Positions 8,863 to 18,082 of a stretch of 56,434 nucleotides of DNA are shown here, piece by piece. The DNA comes from Nostoc sp. NMS7 (GTDB lineage: Bacteria; Cyanobacteriota; Cyanobacteriia; Cyanobacteriales; Nostocaceae), in NCBI RefSeq assembly GCF_017115085.1, contig NZ_JABXKJ010000158.1, forward strand, positions 1 through 56,434, given 5' to 3'. The translations under genes and the position numbers were made by a program. Every line of letters begins with the position of its first letter. Within the stretch, counting starts at the first letter, position 1. The notes below the pieces were generated by a model. It worked only from the letters and a program-made list of their open reading frames with translations, had not been told where the DNA came from and searched no databases.

Positions 8863-9585
8863 ATGAGTGAAAAACCCATAGAAGGTAACGGCAAGGCTTT
8901 TCTCGTTCTACTTTTGCCCATCTCGTTTTTGATTATTTTCCTGATTGCCACCTGGAGGATTTTACTGGCGGTAATTTTGCTGGTAATTGGCTTCAAGGTT
9001 TGGCAGGAATATCAATGGCAACAGTGGACTATGCGAGTTAACCCAATTTTTCATCAGTTGGTTCGGGAAAATCAGGGCAGACTGACGCCAATGGACTTGG
9101 CAATCAGGGGCAATTTTCCGGGAACAACGGCAAAACGCTACTTGGATGGTAAAGCCTCGGAATTTGGTGCTAGTGTACTGAATTCTGAAGATGCAGGGCA
9201 GTCTTATTACTTTATAACTGCCAGCATTCTCGGCAATATTCTTGACAGTAGTGAGCCTGTTAAAGAGCTTCCGGCTCAACCAGTTACTAAAACTGCGCGA
9301 TCGCTCCTAGCAGCACCACCAACCCTACAGGAGGAAGAACTAGAAACTGAATCACTCCCACAGCTAACCCATGAGTCAGCTAAACGATCGCTGGAAAAAC
9401 AGTTAATTTTTGGCTCTCTGATTCAATCTGAACTTGCCAAACGGCTAAATGTCTATTCCAGTACGGTTTATAAACGGCGAAATGATCCAGAGTTTCCTGA
9501 GTGGAGTCGTAGCAAAGACCCTGATGGTATTGCCTGGTCATACGTGGAAAAAACTAAGGAATTTTTTCCATTGGAAGAAGGTTAA
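8863..9585 (+). CDS. Membrane-anchored protein with HTH-like segments, unknown function
   Basis: A 240-residue protein from ATG 8863 (MSEKPIEG); the frame is open to 8761 but the extra residues look non-coding. A hydrophobic hairpin (about residues 14-46: LVLLLPISFLIIFLIA, then LLAVILLVIGF) is followed by a segment resembling a winged helix (FHQLVRENQGRLTPMDLAI...TAKRYLDGKA). A Glu/Pro-rich linker leads to a second HTH-like stretch near the C-terminus (QSELAKRLNVYSSTVYKRR). That suggests a DNA-binding or adaptor protein tethered to the membrane. I do not recognise a named family. It is divergent from the Ro60-like gene. Confidence 0.75.
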   Translation: MSEKPIEGNGKAFLVLLLPISFLIIFLIATWRILLAVILLVIGFKVWQEYQWQQWTMRVNPIFHQLVRENQGRLTPMDLAIRGNFPGTTAKRYLDGKASEFGASVLNSEDAGQSYYFITASILGNILDSSEPVKELPAQPVTKTARSLLAAPPTLQEEELETESLPQLTHESAKRSLEKQLIFGSLIQSELAKRLNVYSSTVYKRRNDPEFPEWSRSKDPDGIAWSYVEKTKEFFPLEEG

Positions 9586-9610
9586 ACAATTCAAAATTCA
9601 AAATTCAAAA

Positions 9611-10756
9611 TTAGAATGATTGAATTTTTGTTTGTAACCCAACAGCTTCGCTGATGGTAGCTAATTTGTTTTCTTCTAGTTTGTCTAGCAAACCTTGAAG
9701 AATTCGGCGTACCATCAGTGGTCCTTCGTAAATCCAGCCTGTATAAACCTGGATCAGGCTAGCACCAGCAGTAATTTTCTCCCAAGCATCTTCAGGAGAA
9801 AAAATGCCACCAACGCCAATAATCGGGATTTGTCCTTGGGTTTGCTGCCAAATAAAACGAATTACCTCAGTGGAGCGATCGCGCAATGGTTCACCGCTAA
9901 TTCCCCCAGCTTCATCCTGGGGGGATTTGCCCGTTTGGTCAATCACCTGGGTTTTTAGACCATCACGCCGGATGGTGGTGTTAGTGGCAATAATCCCCGC
10001 CAGTTGGTAGGTTTTAGCAAGAGTTATAATGTCAGCGATCGCTGACCATTCTAAATCTGGCGCTATCTTGACAAAAATTGGTTTTTGTGTAGTATTTTCT
10101 TGTTGTAATAAATTCAAGATCGCACTGAGCATAGAAGCATCTTGGAGCGATCGCAATCCCGGTGTATTGGGAGAAGAGACATTCACAACAAAATAGTCTC
10201 CCAAATCCTTGAGTAAGCGAAAACTATCGAGATAATCCTGTGCGGCTGCTTCTAGGGGAGTTACCTTAGATTTACCTAAATTTATCCCTATAGGTATTGA
10301 CTGCCTTAACTCCTGTTTTTCCTGTGTCAAACGTGCCGCCATTGCTGCTGCACCACGATTATTAAAGCCCATCCGATTGAGAGCAGCTTTATCCAACGGC
10401 AAACGAAACAAACGGGGACGCGGATTTCCTGGCTGTGCGTGAAAAGTTACAGTTCCTAATTCTGTAAAGCCAAAACCCAGGTTAGACCAAATGCCAGCAG
10501 TTACTCCATCCTTGTCGAAGCCAGCTGCTAACCCTACAGGATTTGCGAAGTTTAGCCCAAACAAATTTTGTTCTAGGCGGGAATCGTACAGACATAAGGA
10601 CTGCTTTAGGCGTTGGTTTACCCAACTAGCAGGAGGGCGATTGGCTGTTTGCGATAGCCAACTAAAACTGCGAATCGTCTGTTGGTGTAACCACTCGGAA
10701 TCGGTTTTTACCACATTGAACAAAAGCGGACGAATGGCAAATTTATAAATATCCAT
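9611..10756 (-). CDS. pyrD: Dihydroorotate dehydrogenase (quinone), class 2
   Basis: The fourth step of pyrimidine biosynthesis: oxidation of dihydroorotate to orotate with electrons passed to quinone. The 381-residue length and N-terminal helical segment ([22 protein letters not shown]) fit class 2, membrane-associated enzymes. FMN-barrel signatures are [13 protein letters not shown] (about residues 73-85), the catalytic-Ser loop [26 protein letters not shown] and [15 protein letters not shown]...YTGWIYEGP. It is transcribed alone; the C-terminus is 25 bp from the stop of the convergent membrane protein. Confidence 0.96.
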   Translation of the reverse strand: MDIYKFAIRPLLFNVVKTDSEWLHQQTIRSFSWLSQTANRPPASWVNQRLKQSLCLYDSRLEQNLFGLNFANPVGLAAGFDKDGVTAGIWSNLGFGFTELGTVTFHAQPGNPRPRLFRLPLDKAALNRMGFNNRGAAAMAARLTQEKQELRQSIPIGINLGKSKVTPLEAAAQDYLDSFRLLKDLGDYFVVNVSSPNTPGLRSLQDASMLSAILNLLQQENTTQKPIFVKIAPDLEWSAIADIITLAKTYQLAGIIATNTTIRRDGLKTQVIDQTGKSPQDEAGGISGEPLRDRSTEVIRFIWQQTQGQIPIIGVGGIFSPEDAWEKITAGASLIQVYTGWIYEGPLMVRRILQGLLDKLEENKLATISEAVGLQTKIQSF

Positions 10757-10926
10757 TAGCTTTTATAAAGAAGAACTCAGAAGTCAGCAGTCAGAATTCA
10801 CTCCAGAATTCTCTACCAGTGGGTAATAAGTCCGCAAACGTCATTACGAATTACGTTAGCGTTCGCGTAGCGTCTCGTAGAGAGCGTCATTACGAATTAC
10901 GAATTATTTTAAATAGACTGCCGCGC

Positions 10927-11190
10927 TTACTCTTTAGCTTGTCGGAGTTCTTCTTTAGCTTGTCGGAGTTCTTCTTTAGTTAGCCGCACTTCTTCGGCAA
11001 TCTGGCGCACTTCTTCGGCAGAATTTCTAATTTCTTCAGCAAGCTGTCGCTGCTTCTCTTGTGAAATCCTAGTGTCTTCGGCAGACTCTCGCTCGTTTTC
11101 TTGTGAGAGCCTTGAATCTTCGGCAGACTCTCGCTTTTCCTCTGAGACTTGTCTCTGCTCCTCTAGAGCATCAGATGAAGTTTCGCCCAT
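10927..11190 (-). CDS. Small coiled-coil protein of Glu/Arg-rich repeats
   Basis: From ATG 11190 (MGETSSDALEEQRQ) the 87 residues are almost entirely a heptad series built on xRxxAEE: EERQ-like blocks with S/A alternation, ending in two identical EELRQAKE units. It has no Cys, no aromatic residues and no signal peptide, and is predicted to be one long charged helix. A TTG start at 11247 would add 19 residues that do not match the repeat pattern. Role unknown; scaffold or dispensable repeat protein are both possible. It is divergent from the GAF sensor. Confidence 0.6.
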   Translation of the reverse strand: MGETSSDALEEQRQVSEEKRESAEDSRLSQENERESAEDTRISQEKQRQLAEEIRNSAEEVRQIAEEVRLTKEELRQAKEELRQAKE

Positions 11191-11323
11191 TTCCCTAGCA
11201 CTCCATAATCTAACTTCAACGAACCCCTTAGCTAGAACTTTCAGCAAACACCCCTGGCAATATTACTCAGGATGCTTTTTTGGGCATCTTATATATTACA
11301 AGCTATGTTAACCAATAAATCAG

Positions 11324-14248
11324 ATGGGGCAGCCGCAAAAATCTATAGCCGCCGAACAGCAGATCCTCTCGTTGGCACGTGTCCTCCAGAGCCTCAGAGA
11401 AGAAGATGATGTTGACGTTCTGATTGAAACTACTATTTCTTATCTCAAAGAGCAGTTTGACTACAGACTGATTTGGATTGCTCTTTACGATCGCCTGAAT
11501 CACACATTGTTTGGCAAAGGTGGCACTACACCTGATAATGATACGGTCTTTTTACGGCAAAGAGTTGTTCTTAGTCCTGGAGATTTATTAGAGCAAGTAG
11601 TGATTGAACAACATCCCTTGGGTGTAGCTGATTTACAAACTGAAATCCGCGCTGCCGAATGGCAAAAAATTGCCAAAAAATTCCACATCAAGGGAACGAT
11701 TATTTTACCAATTTGCTATAAAGATTGTTGCTTAGGCTTGCTGTTACTAGGTTCAGAACGCTGGGGCTACCTACTAACAGGGGAAGCAAAAGCTCGTTTG
11801 ATGATGGTTTTAGGCGAACTGGGGGCAGTGATTTCTCAAAATGAGATGGATTTGCAGCACAAGCAAACTAAGAGAACTGACGAGCCATTGTTAGAATTGC
11901 TGGAAAATTTACGCAGCCTGACTAACCTTAATCAAAGACTTGAAGCAGCAGTGCAAGCAACTCATAAATTTGTCTCCCCCAGTCGGACAAATGTTTACTG
12001 GTTTGAGCGGGAAGGGCGCTACTTTTGGTGTCGGATGAGCAATCAGCTTGTCAAACTTGATCGCAATTCCAACAGTCAGCAAGCAGCAGGAATAACTGTA
12101 CAGGAGTTGAGCGACTTTTATTATGCTTTGACAGTTAACCAAATTGTCTCGATTGGTGATGCACACAGTTCCCTAAAAAGCCATTTTACGGCAAAATTAC
12201 TGCAACGGCTGAAGGTGCGATCGCTCTTGGCATCTCCGATCATCTGGCAAAAGGACTTAGTAGGTTTTCTGGCGGTAGAAAGCAATGAACCTCGGAACTG
12301 GACGGAGGCAGACAAAAATTTTGTCCAGGGTGTTGCTGGCTTTATCTCGCTGGTGGCATCTAGCGAAAGTATGGAAAGCACTATCAAACAGATTCAAGAG
12401 GATGCTCAACTGACTAGCCAAGTTGCCCAAGGTATTTATAGCGAACATGACCTTCAGGATACTTTACATAGCTGTGCTAAAAAAGTTTTAGCTCGACTAA
12501 CTGCGACGCGATTTTTACTGTTGCAGTATGATTCTGAGCAGAATAATTATCAATTTATTTATCAAAATCAGCCCCATAATCGCCGACCGTTGACATTTAC
12601 TCTTGATACTCTCAAAGAATTAGATGGGCAGCTTTTGCAACGTTCAACTCAAGCGGTAGAAATTCAGAACTTAGATGAAGATTTACGCTTTTTTAATTGG
12701 CGTCCCTTGTTGTTAGAAAATAGTGTGCGATCGCTACTTGTTTGTAAATGCACTCACGAGCATATACCAGGAGCGCTTTTAGTGATCACTCACGAAAGTC
12801 ATCATTCTTGGACAACTTTGGAAAAAGAATTGCTGTGGGCTGTTAGTCAACAGATTGGAGTCATTGTTCGTCAGTGGCAATTACATAACCGCACCACCCA
12901 GCAGCAAAAAGTTTCGCAGGCATTTGAGCAATGCCTACGCATCCTGACGCAATCCCAGAACAGCAAAATTGAGGTCGAAAAAAAGCATTTAGAACGTACA
13001 GCACTCGAACAAATAGCATCGATTTTGGGCTGTCCCCTAGCGATACTGCTATCTTGGTTGCCTGGTAAAAGTTGGGCAGAAATTATCCCTGGAGTGATTG
13101 ACAATAGTCAATTTGGGATTTTTTCTGATGCATCTATTCCGATCGAGGCTGAAGCCTTAATTCAGTGGGCACTTGTTACGGAGAATTACCTGACTTTGAA
13201 GGTGGATAATTTACCCCCGGAAACCCGGAAATGGTTGAAAGCTCCAGACAAAGGTCAAATTTTGGTGATGGCATTACGTACCAATGCTGATTATGAAACC
13301 ACAGGTGTAGTGTTGTTGGCAGACTATCAAGAGCGTCGCTGGTCAGAACAAAACCTCAGTGCGATCGCAACTCTAATTTCTCTATTAGCTTGGTGGCGTC
13401 GTGAAAAGCAAATTACCCAACTTCTAGAATCCACAACAGAGGAATTACGACAACTCAACTGGTACAAACATCGTCGCCTTGAGGAAATCCAAAGAATAAC
13501 GGCGCTGTCCCTGAAACAAATACATGATTTGGGTATTCCTACTAATGAACTGACTCAGATGCGCTACCAACTATTGCTACAGCAGTTAGATCACACAGTT
13601 ACCTCCATGAGTGGAATGCTAAAACTTGAGCAGTGGCGGCTACATATCAGTTGGGAAACTATGTCCATAGTCAGTTTACTGAAGCGATCGCTCGAACGCA
13701 TCGAAAATTTACTTAAACAACAAAAGCTGTGGATTGGTGTACATGGTTTGGGACAACAAATTGAGGAAAAAGAGTCGCCAAAGAATTCTTCATTAGCCAA
13801 AGGTGTTCCTACCTCAAATGCTCAATCTGCAATGGCGATCGCTGGTGATATTGTTAAAATTGAATTAGTTATCCATGAATTATTGGTTACTGCCTGTAAC
13901 CGTTCTCAAACTGGCGGCAGAATTGATATTTGGTGTCGCCGTTTTGATGCATCTAAAAACCTAGATGCAAAGCATTCTTCTGCAAACGTAGGAACTGATC
14001 ATCAGACATCGCTAGAACTGTCGATTACATACAACGGTGCGATCGAACCACAGTTACTCACGGAACTACATGATAATACATCGAAAGATGTGCTTGCTCA
14101 CTCCAACCTCGACCAACCACCAGCCTTACATCTGCTAATCTGCCAAAACCTCATGCAGGAGTTGGGAGGAGAGTTGAATTTCTACCAATTACCAGATAAT
14201 CGGGTAGTTAGCCGCTTGTTGTTGCCGTTAATTGGTCATGATTCTTAG
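11324..14248 (+). CDS. Multi-GAF sensor with degenerate histidine-kinase-like C-terminus
   Basis: 974 residues with no membrane segment. Four GAF-like domains can be traced at roughly residues 25-175, 205-350, 365-525 and 545-700 (for example IWIALYD...VLPICYKD-type strands, SLLASPIIWQKDLVGFLAVES, RSLLVCKC...GALLVITHES, GQILVMALRTN..GVVLLADY). A helical region (about 710-790) follows, and a segment at 830-970 resembles a kinase ATPase domain. The usual N-box Asn is replaced in IHELLVTACNRSQTGG, the G1 and F boxes are not apparent, and no clear phospho-accepting His is seen in the helical part. It is probably a signal-binding scaffold or inactive kinase. No Cys sits where a bilin-binding GAF would need it. 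Confidence 0.8.
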   Translation: MGQPQKSIAAEQQILSLARVLQSLREEDDVDVLIETTISYLKEQFDYRLIWIALYDRLNHTLFGKGGTTPDNDTVFLRQRVVLSPGDLLEQVVIEQHPLGVADLQTEIRAAEWQKIAKKFHIKGTIILPICYKDCCLGLLLLGSERWGYLLTGEAKARLMMVLGELGAVISQNEMDLQHKQTKRTDEPLLELLENLRSLTNLNQRLEAAVQATHKFVSPSRTNVYWFEREGRYFWCRMSNQLVKLDRNSNSQQAAGITVQELSDFYYALTVNQIVSIGDAHSSLKSHFTAKLLQRLKVRSLLASPIIWQKDLVGFLAVESNEPRNWTEADKNFVQGVAGFISLVASSESMESTIKQIQEDAQLTSQVAQGIYSEHDLQDTLHSCAKKVLARLTATRFLLLQYDSEQNNYQFIYQNQPHNRRPLTFTLDTLKELDGQLLQRSTQAVEIQNLDEDLRFFNWRPLLLENSVRSLLVCKCTHEHIPGALLVITHESHHSWTTLEKELLWAVSQQIGVIVRQWQLHNRTTQQQKVSQAFEQCLRILTQSQNSKIEVEKKHLERTALEQIASILGCPLAILLSWLPGKSWAEIIPGVIDNSQFGIFSDASIPIEAEALIQWALVTENYLTLKVDNLPPETRKWLKAPDKGQILVMALRTNADYETTGVVLLADYQERRWSEQNLSAIATLISLLAWWRREKQITQLLESTTEELRQLNWYKHRRLEEIQRITALSLKQIHDLGIPTNELTQMRYQLLLQQLDHTVTSMSGMLKLEQWRLHISWETMSIVSLLKRSLERIENLLKQQKLWIGVHGLGQQIEEKESPKNSSLAKGVPTSNAQSAMAIAGDIVKIELVIHELLVTACNRSQTGGRIDIWCRRFDASKNLDAKHSSANVGTDHQTSLELSITYNGAIEPQLLTELHDNTSKDVLAHSNLDQPPALHLLICQNLMQELGGELNFYQLPDNRVVSRLLLPLIGHDS

Positions 14249-14363
14249 AGGATGTTTGAAAAGTATTGGGCGGATAGAATTCGCTACTACACAAACGTTA
14301 CTCCTACGCAGAAGCAAGCTACGCGTAGGGTCTGGCCGAGAAGTCCACGGAGGTGGACTAAAG

Positions 14364-14479
14364 AATAAGAATTAAATAACATACAATTTATCTCCCTGGC
14401 TTACCTCACCCTCAATCCCTCTCCGATATAAAGGAGAGGGAGGCTAGAGACAGGATGAAGTTTTGCATTTTATTGAATC
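14364..14479. repeat. Dispersed repeat, copy 1 of 3
   Basis: About 116 bp: AATAAGAATTAAATAACATACA, CCCTGGCTTACCTCACC, a hairpin of CCCTCTCC/GGAGAGGG, then GACAGGATGAAGTTTTGC and ATTTTATTGAATCCAC. It recurs at 21439-21565 and 49399-49517. In this copy the terminal ATGAAG... is the start of the downstream reading frame. Confidence 0.85.
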
Positions 14480-15285
14480 CACTTAGCCGCTCTCAATCGT
14501 GGAAAATTTCTGCTGAAGAATTTCAGAAGCAACTTATCCCCTTTGTTCGCCAGCAGTTTGAGCAATTGAGCAATTTGTCTATTGGGGAAGTATTAAAACA
14601 ATCAGATTTAATTCCCGCAAATACTGCCAATTTGCGTTTGAATCAACTTTATAATAGCGCTAACTTGTTGCTGCGAATTCAGGATATTGACACTAATTTA
14701 AACCCAACTTCTCAACGGGAAACTACCCTCTGGGTGGGAGCAAAAGATAAAGAAGAAATTTTTGCGATTTACAGTCGATTTAGTCGCACTTTAACCGCCT
14801 TGGTAGCTGAAGATGAGCAGAGGTTGTGTGTTTTGACGCGTTCGTTGGGCTTTCCGGCTTATTTTCTCAATCAAATTGAGTTTTATCGAGACTGATATGA
14901 ACGGACTCAGAGTGAACAAATCGATGAAGACGAAAACATTCCCGATTTAATCCCAGAGGAAATTGGCTCTGGTAGAGAATTAAAACTAGCTTATCAAACT
15001 TTGCTTTTAGCGATCGCTCTTGGGCTACTATCCCAGAATTCTCAAGGTGATTATCAATTCAACGGTCGGTCACTTGGTAAAGACCGAGAACAAATTGCCT
15101 TAGCTTTAGCAACTGAGTTCACTTTTCAGGAACTCTATGGAAACTTAGAAGAACGTATCGAAACATTTGAACGTGATTTTATTTACCAGAAATTACAGGA
15201 ATTAGGAACATCTGCGTCATATTTAAATCATCACGAAGGTAAGCTTTTAGATCATCTACTTTCAGAGTATAATCCTCTGAATTAG
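14455..15285 (+). pseudogene. Hypothetical protein gene split by an in-frame TGA
   Basis: Two open segments (14455-14892 and 14896-15285) are in the same frame, separated only by TGA at 14893-14895. Sense coding continues straight through it (FYRD, stop, YERTQSEQIDED). Joined, the protein would be 276 residues, mostly helical, with a hydrophobic AYQTLLLAIALGLLSQ. I do not recognise the family. A single change (for example TGG to TGA) would explain it; readthrough or sequencing error are alternatives. The first nine codons (MKFCILLNP) lie within a dispersed repeat that also occurs in two non-coding places, so the original start may have been elsewhere. Confidence 0.7.
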
Positions 15286-15303
15286 GCGTTAAATCGCCCT
15301 GTT

Positions 15304-15544
15304 TAGGGCACAACATGTTTATTGGTGTCAACTTAAGCTTGAAACAGCCTCTCTCATAGCTTTGTCACCCGCCTGGGAATGAATTCCTTTGGCTTTTAGC
15401 TCAAGTCTACTGAAGTAGACTAAGGATTTGGAGAGATATTTAGTCATCTTCAGATGACTTTTGCTATGAGCAAGGAACTTCAGTTCCTTGCGGAACATGG
15501 GTTATACGTTAAGTTGACACGTATGACAACATGTTGTGCCCCTA
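15304..15544. mobile_element. MITE-like element, TAGGGGCACA family, copy 1
   Basis: About 240 bp with terminal inverted repeats of about 30 bp: TTAGGGCACAACATG...GGTGTCAACTT on the left, AAGTTGACACGTATG...TGTTGTGCCCCTA on the right. Internal palindromes include AGTCTACTGAAGTAGACT, AGTCATCTTCAGATGACT and AAGGAACTTCAGTTCCTT. It has no ORF. A second copy with the same ends lies at 52665-52863. This one sits about 460 bp upstream of cpcB. Confidence 0.75.
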
Positions 15545-16005
15545 CGATTATCTGTGCCTCACCAAGTTGCAATCTGCTGTAGCGAGCAATGCTTTGCCCG
15601 GACGACAGATTTCATTGGCTTTTTAGCCCTTTTCAACTGGATAGTTATTTCCGCAGGGCTGTAATAACCTCTCATAAACTAACAGAGAGACAAATGTGAA
15701 CTTATGTAAATAAAATTCACAAATATGACAATAATTTGTAATAAATAATGATGCAGCCGCGTTGTATAAAGAGAAGTTGAAGGAAAAAACAACATCTTAA
15801 TCAGGTTTTCCAGTCGTTCAGAGAAGTTTGAAGTTTTCTAACAAAAGTTTTAATCTGAAAGCCTGGAGATCGTAAACTTATTTCTTGAGATGTCTGTTTT
15901 AAACCTTTCGTAACTCGTCAGGCAGTGCTGACATCAAAAATAAACTGAACCATTCAGTTTTGAGTCGAATTATTCATAACCAAGCAAATTTGGAGATTTA
16001 ACGCA
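15545..16005 (+). promoter_or_regulatory. Upstream region of the phycocyanin operon
   Basis: About 460 bp without a gene precede cpcB, as expected for a cpc operon with a long leader. It contains the A/T-rich stretch 15695-15755 with a 21-bp inverted repeat (separate entry). A GGAG lies about nine bases before the cpcB ATG. The transcription start cannot be fixed from sequence. Confidence 0.5.
15719..15739. promoter_or_regulatory. Inverted repeat ACAAAT-N9-ATTTGT, candidate operator
   Basis: A 6-bp perfect inverted repeat with 9-bp spacing lies in the most A/T-rich part of the cpcB upstream region, about 267 bp before the start codon. The spacing suits a dimeric helix-turn-helix regulator. 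No known cyanobacterial sulfur-response site is matched; the role is inference. Confidence 0.3.
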
Positions 16006-16527
16006 ATGGTTTTAGATGCATTTGCAAAAGTAGTTTCCCAAGCTGATACACGTGGGGAATATCTCTCCGATTCACAATTGGATGCATTGAGCGAACTAGT
16101 CAAAGATGGTAACAAGCGTGCAGATGCTGTTAACCGGATTACCAGCAATGCGTCTGCTCTTGTTGCTGCTGCGGCTCGTGATTTGTGGGCAGAACAACCC
16201 CAATTGATCACTCCCGGTGGTAATGCTTACACCAGCCGTCGCGCTGCTGCTTGCATCAGAGACTTAGACATCATTCTTCGCTATATCACCTATGCGATCT
16301 TTGCTGGCGATTCTAGCGTGCTAGATGACCGTGCCCTCAATGGTTTGCGGGAAACCTATTTAGCATTGGGAACTCCAGGAGCGTCAGTTGCGGTTGGTAT
16401 TCAGAAGCTCAAACAAGCTTCCTTGGCCATTGTCAACGATACAAACAACATCACCAAAGGAGATTGCAGCGCTTTGGCATCTGAAATAGCTAGCTATTTT
16501 GATCGTGCTGCTTCAGCAGTAGCTTAA
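16006..16527 (+). CDS. cpcB: Phycocyanin beta subunit, sulfur-poor form
   Basis: A 173-residue light-harvesting biliprotein of the phycobilisome rod. Family marks are GGNAYTSRR (the Asn is the site usually methylated), [14 protein letters not shown] and ITKGDCSAL. Bilin cysteines are Cys83 (AAACIRDLD) and Cys154 (GDCSAL). No other Cys is present and no Met except the initiator. The usual RRMAACLRDMEIILRY reads [16 protein letters not shown], and the conserved extra Cys in DDRCLNGL is Ala. This is the pattern of the sulfur-limitation phycocyanin (CpcB3) of Calothrix PCC 7601. First gene of the operon; cpcA follows after 88 bp. Confidence 0.97.
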   Translation: MVLDAFAKVVSQADTRGEYLSDSQLDALSELVKDGNKRADAVNRITSNASALVAAAARDLWAEQPQLITPGGNAYTSRRAAACIRDLDIILRYITYAIFAGDSSVLDDRALNGLRETYLALGTPGASVAVGIQKLKQASLAIVNDTNNITKGDCSALASEIASYFDRAASAVA

Positions 16528-16615
16528 GCCAGACATTGCTGCTATCGACTGAGATAATTGTCCATTAGGACAAAACAAAATTTCAACCAAAAGTTTGTAA
16601 AAGGAAAATACCAAA

Positions 16616-17107
16616 ATGACAAAAACACCTCTAACTGAAGCAATTGCATCGGCTGATTCTCAAGGACGCTATCTCAGCAGCACCGAGATTCAAGTTGCTT
16701 TTGGTCGCTTCCGCCAAGCGCCAGCTAGCTTACAAGCAGCAAAAGCCTTGAGCGCCAATGCTCAACGATTGACCGAAGGTGCAGCTCAAGCTGTGTATAG
16801 CAAGTTCCCTTACACCACTCAACAACAAGGCCCCAACTTCGCGTCTGATGCACGCGGTAAAGGCAAGTGTGTACGTGATGTCGGCTACTACTTGCGGATT
16901 ATCACTTATGCCTTAGTTGTTGGTGGCACAGGCCCCTTGGATGATTTCTTGATTTCTGGCTTGGCTGAAATCAACCGGACTTTTGATCTGTCTCCTAGCT
17001 GGTACATTGAAGCTCTCAAGTACATCAAAGCCAACCACGGTCTAAGCGGTGATCCAGCTGTTGAAGCCAATTCTTACATCGACTATGTAATCAATACTCT
17101 AAGCTAG
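16616..17107 (+). CDS. cpcA: Phycocyanin alpha subunit, sulfur-poor form
   Basis: A 163-residue partner of CpcB. The bilin site is Cys85 in [14 protein letters not shown], the only Cys; the initiator is the only Met. Positions that are Met or Cys in ordinary CpcA are replaced: the Met in the TTTMQG-type motif is Gln in TTQQQGP, YYLRMVTYCLV has become [11 protein letters not shown], and GGTGPMDE is GGTGPLDD. The C-terminal half ([21 protein letters not shown]) identifies phycocyanin rather than phycoerythrocyanin alpha. AAGGA precedes the ATG. A strong hairpin follows before the linker genes, suiting higher output of cpcBA than of linkers. Confidence 0.97.
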   Translation: MTKTPLTEAIASADSQGRYLSSTEIQVAFGRFRQAPASLQAAKALSANAQRLTEGAAQAVYSKFPYTTQQQGPNFASDARGKGKCVRDVGYYLRIITYALVVGGTGPLDDFLISGLAEINRTFDLSPSWYIEALKYIKANHGLSGDPAVEANSYIDYVINTLS

Positions 17108-17119
17108 AGTATTTCTTTA

Positions 17120-17190
17120 GCCCGGAGAGGAAATCAGCTCTGATGACAAGTAAGTTCTATGAGTTGTTTACCTCTCCGGGCAGTTTTATT
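17120..17190 (+). terminator. Hairpin with T-rich tail after cpcA (attenuator or partial terminator)
   Basis: Perfect 11-bp arms GCCCGGAGAGG (17120-17130) and CCTCTCCGGGC (17171-17181), with a 40-nt loop, are followed by AGTTTTATTTT. Because co-directional linker genes follow, it probably ends most but not all transcripts, or protects the 3' end of cpcBA mRNA. Confidence 0.75.
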
Positions 17191-17269
17191 TTCAAAAGAC
17201 TGTTAAAAGACTAGAAAAAATTTTTCTAAAAAGTTTTCAGTTTTGCAGTTAAAACTGAGGAGGTTAAAA

Positions 17270-18082
17270 ATGGCAGCTTTGGGACAAGCAGCAAGATTAG
17301 GGATTGGAGCATTTGAAAACTCAGCACTGGTAGAACTACGTCCTGATCGAACAGAAGCGGATGTGGCAGTGATTAGCCGGGCAGCTTACCGTCAGGTTTT
17401 AGGTAATGAATACCTACTGGAAGCAGAGCGTCTTGTCAGTGCGGAATCACTGTTGCAGGAAGGTGCAATCTCAGTTCGGGGATTTGTGCAAGCCATTGCT
17501 CAATCGGAACTCTATCGGGATAAGTTTTTCTACTCCAACTCCCAAACTCGGTTTATCGAGTTGAATTATAAGCATTTATTGGGGCGTGCCCCACAAGATG
17601 AGTCAGAGATTTCGTACCATGTTGAACTTTACAACTCACAAGGTTATGAAGCTGAGATTAACTCCTACATTGACTCATTAGAATATCAAGAGAGTTTTGG
17701 CGAAAATATTGTGCCCTACTATCGAGGCTTTAAAAGTCAAGTAGGACAGAAAACTGTTGGATTTGGCCGACTGTTGCAACTGTATCGGGGTTATGCCAAT
17801 AGCGATCGCGCTCAAGGACAAAAACAAGGACGGCTAACCTGGGAAGTGGCTAAGAATCTAGCTTCACCCATTTACCCAGTCTCCGCCGGAGCCTTAACAG
17901 GTCTCTCTACAGGTGGTCGCGGCGAAACATACCGGATCAAAGTCCTACAAGCAGCTTCCCCGAATTCAACTGTAGTACGGCGCGGTACTGCGGAATTGAT
18001 CGTACCCTACGAACAACTTTCTAGTAAATTGCAGCAGTTGAATCGCAAGGGCAGTAAAGTGATTAGCATTACTGCCGTATAA
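17270..18082 (+). CDS. cpcC: Phycocyanin rod linker, sulfur-free (first copy)
   Basis: A 270-residue rod linker. The PBS-linker domain (about residues 15-150) holds [32 protein letters not shown] and [10 protein letters not shown]; the CpcD-like domain closes the protein ([11 protein letters not shown]...[15 protein letters not shown], about 215-268). There is no Cys and only the initiator Met. ATG at 17270 is preceded by GAGGAGG eight bases away; an upstream in-frame TTG at 17243 would add nine unlikely residues. It is more divergent from standard CpcC than the next gene. This position corresponds to cpcH3 in the Calothrix cpc3 operon order. Confidence 0.93.
   Translation: MAALGQAARLGIGAFENSALVELRPDRTEADVAVISRAAYRQVLGNEYLLEAERLVSAESLLQEGAISVRGFVQAIAQSELYRDKFFYSNSQTRFIELNYKHLLGRAPQDESEISYHVELYNSQGYEAEINSYIDSLEYQESFGENIVPYYRGFKSQVGQKTVGFGRLLQLYRGYANSDRAQGQKQGRLTWEVAKNLASPIYPVSAGALTGLSTGGRGETYRIKVLQAASPNSTVVRRGTAELIVPYEQLSSKLQQLNRKGSKVISITAV

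Noticed and set aside
16006..17107. Phycoerythrocyanin (pecBA) or phycoerythrin genes
   Set aside because: The alpha subunit keeps the bilin Cys and the phycocyanin-type [21 protein letters not shown] segments, and cpcC/D/E/F follow rather than pecC/E/F.
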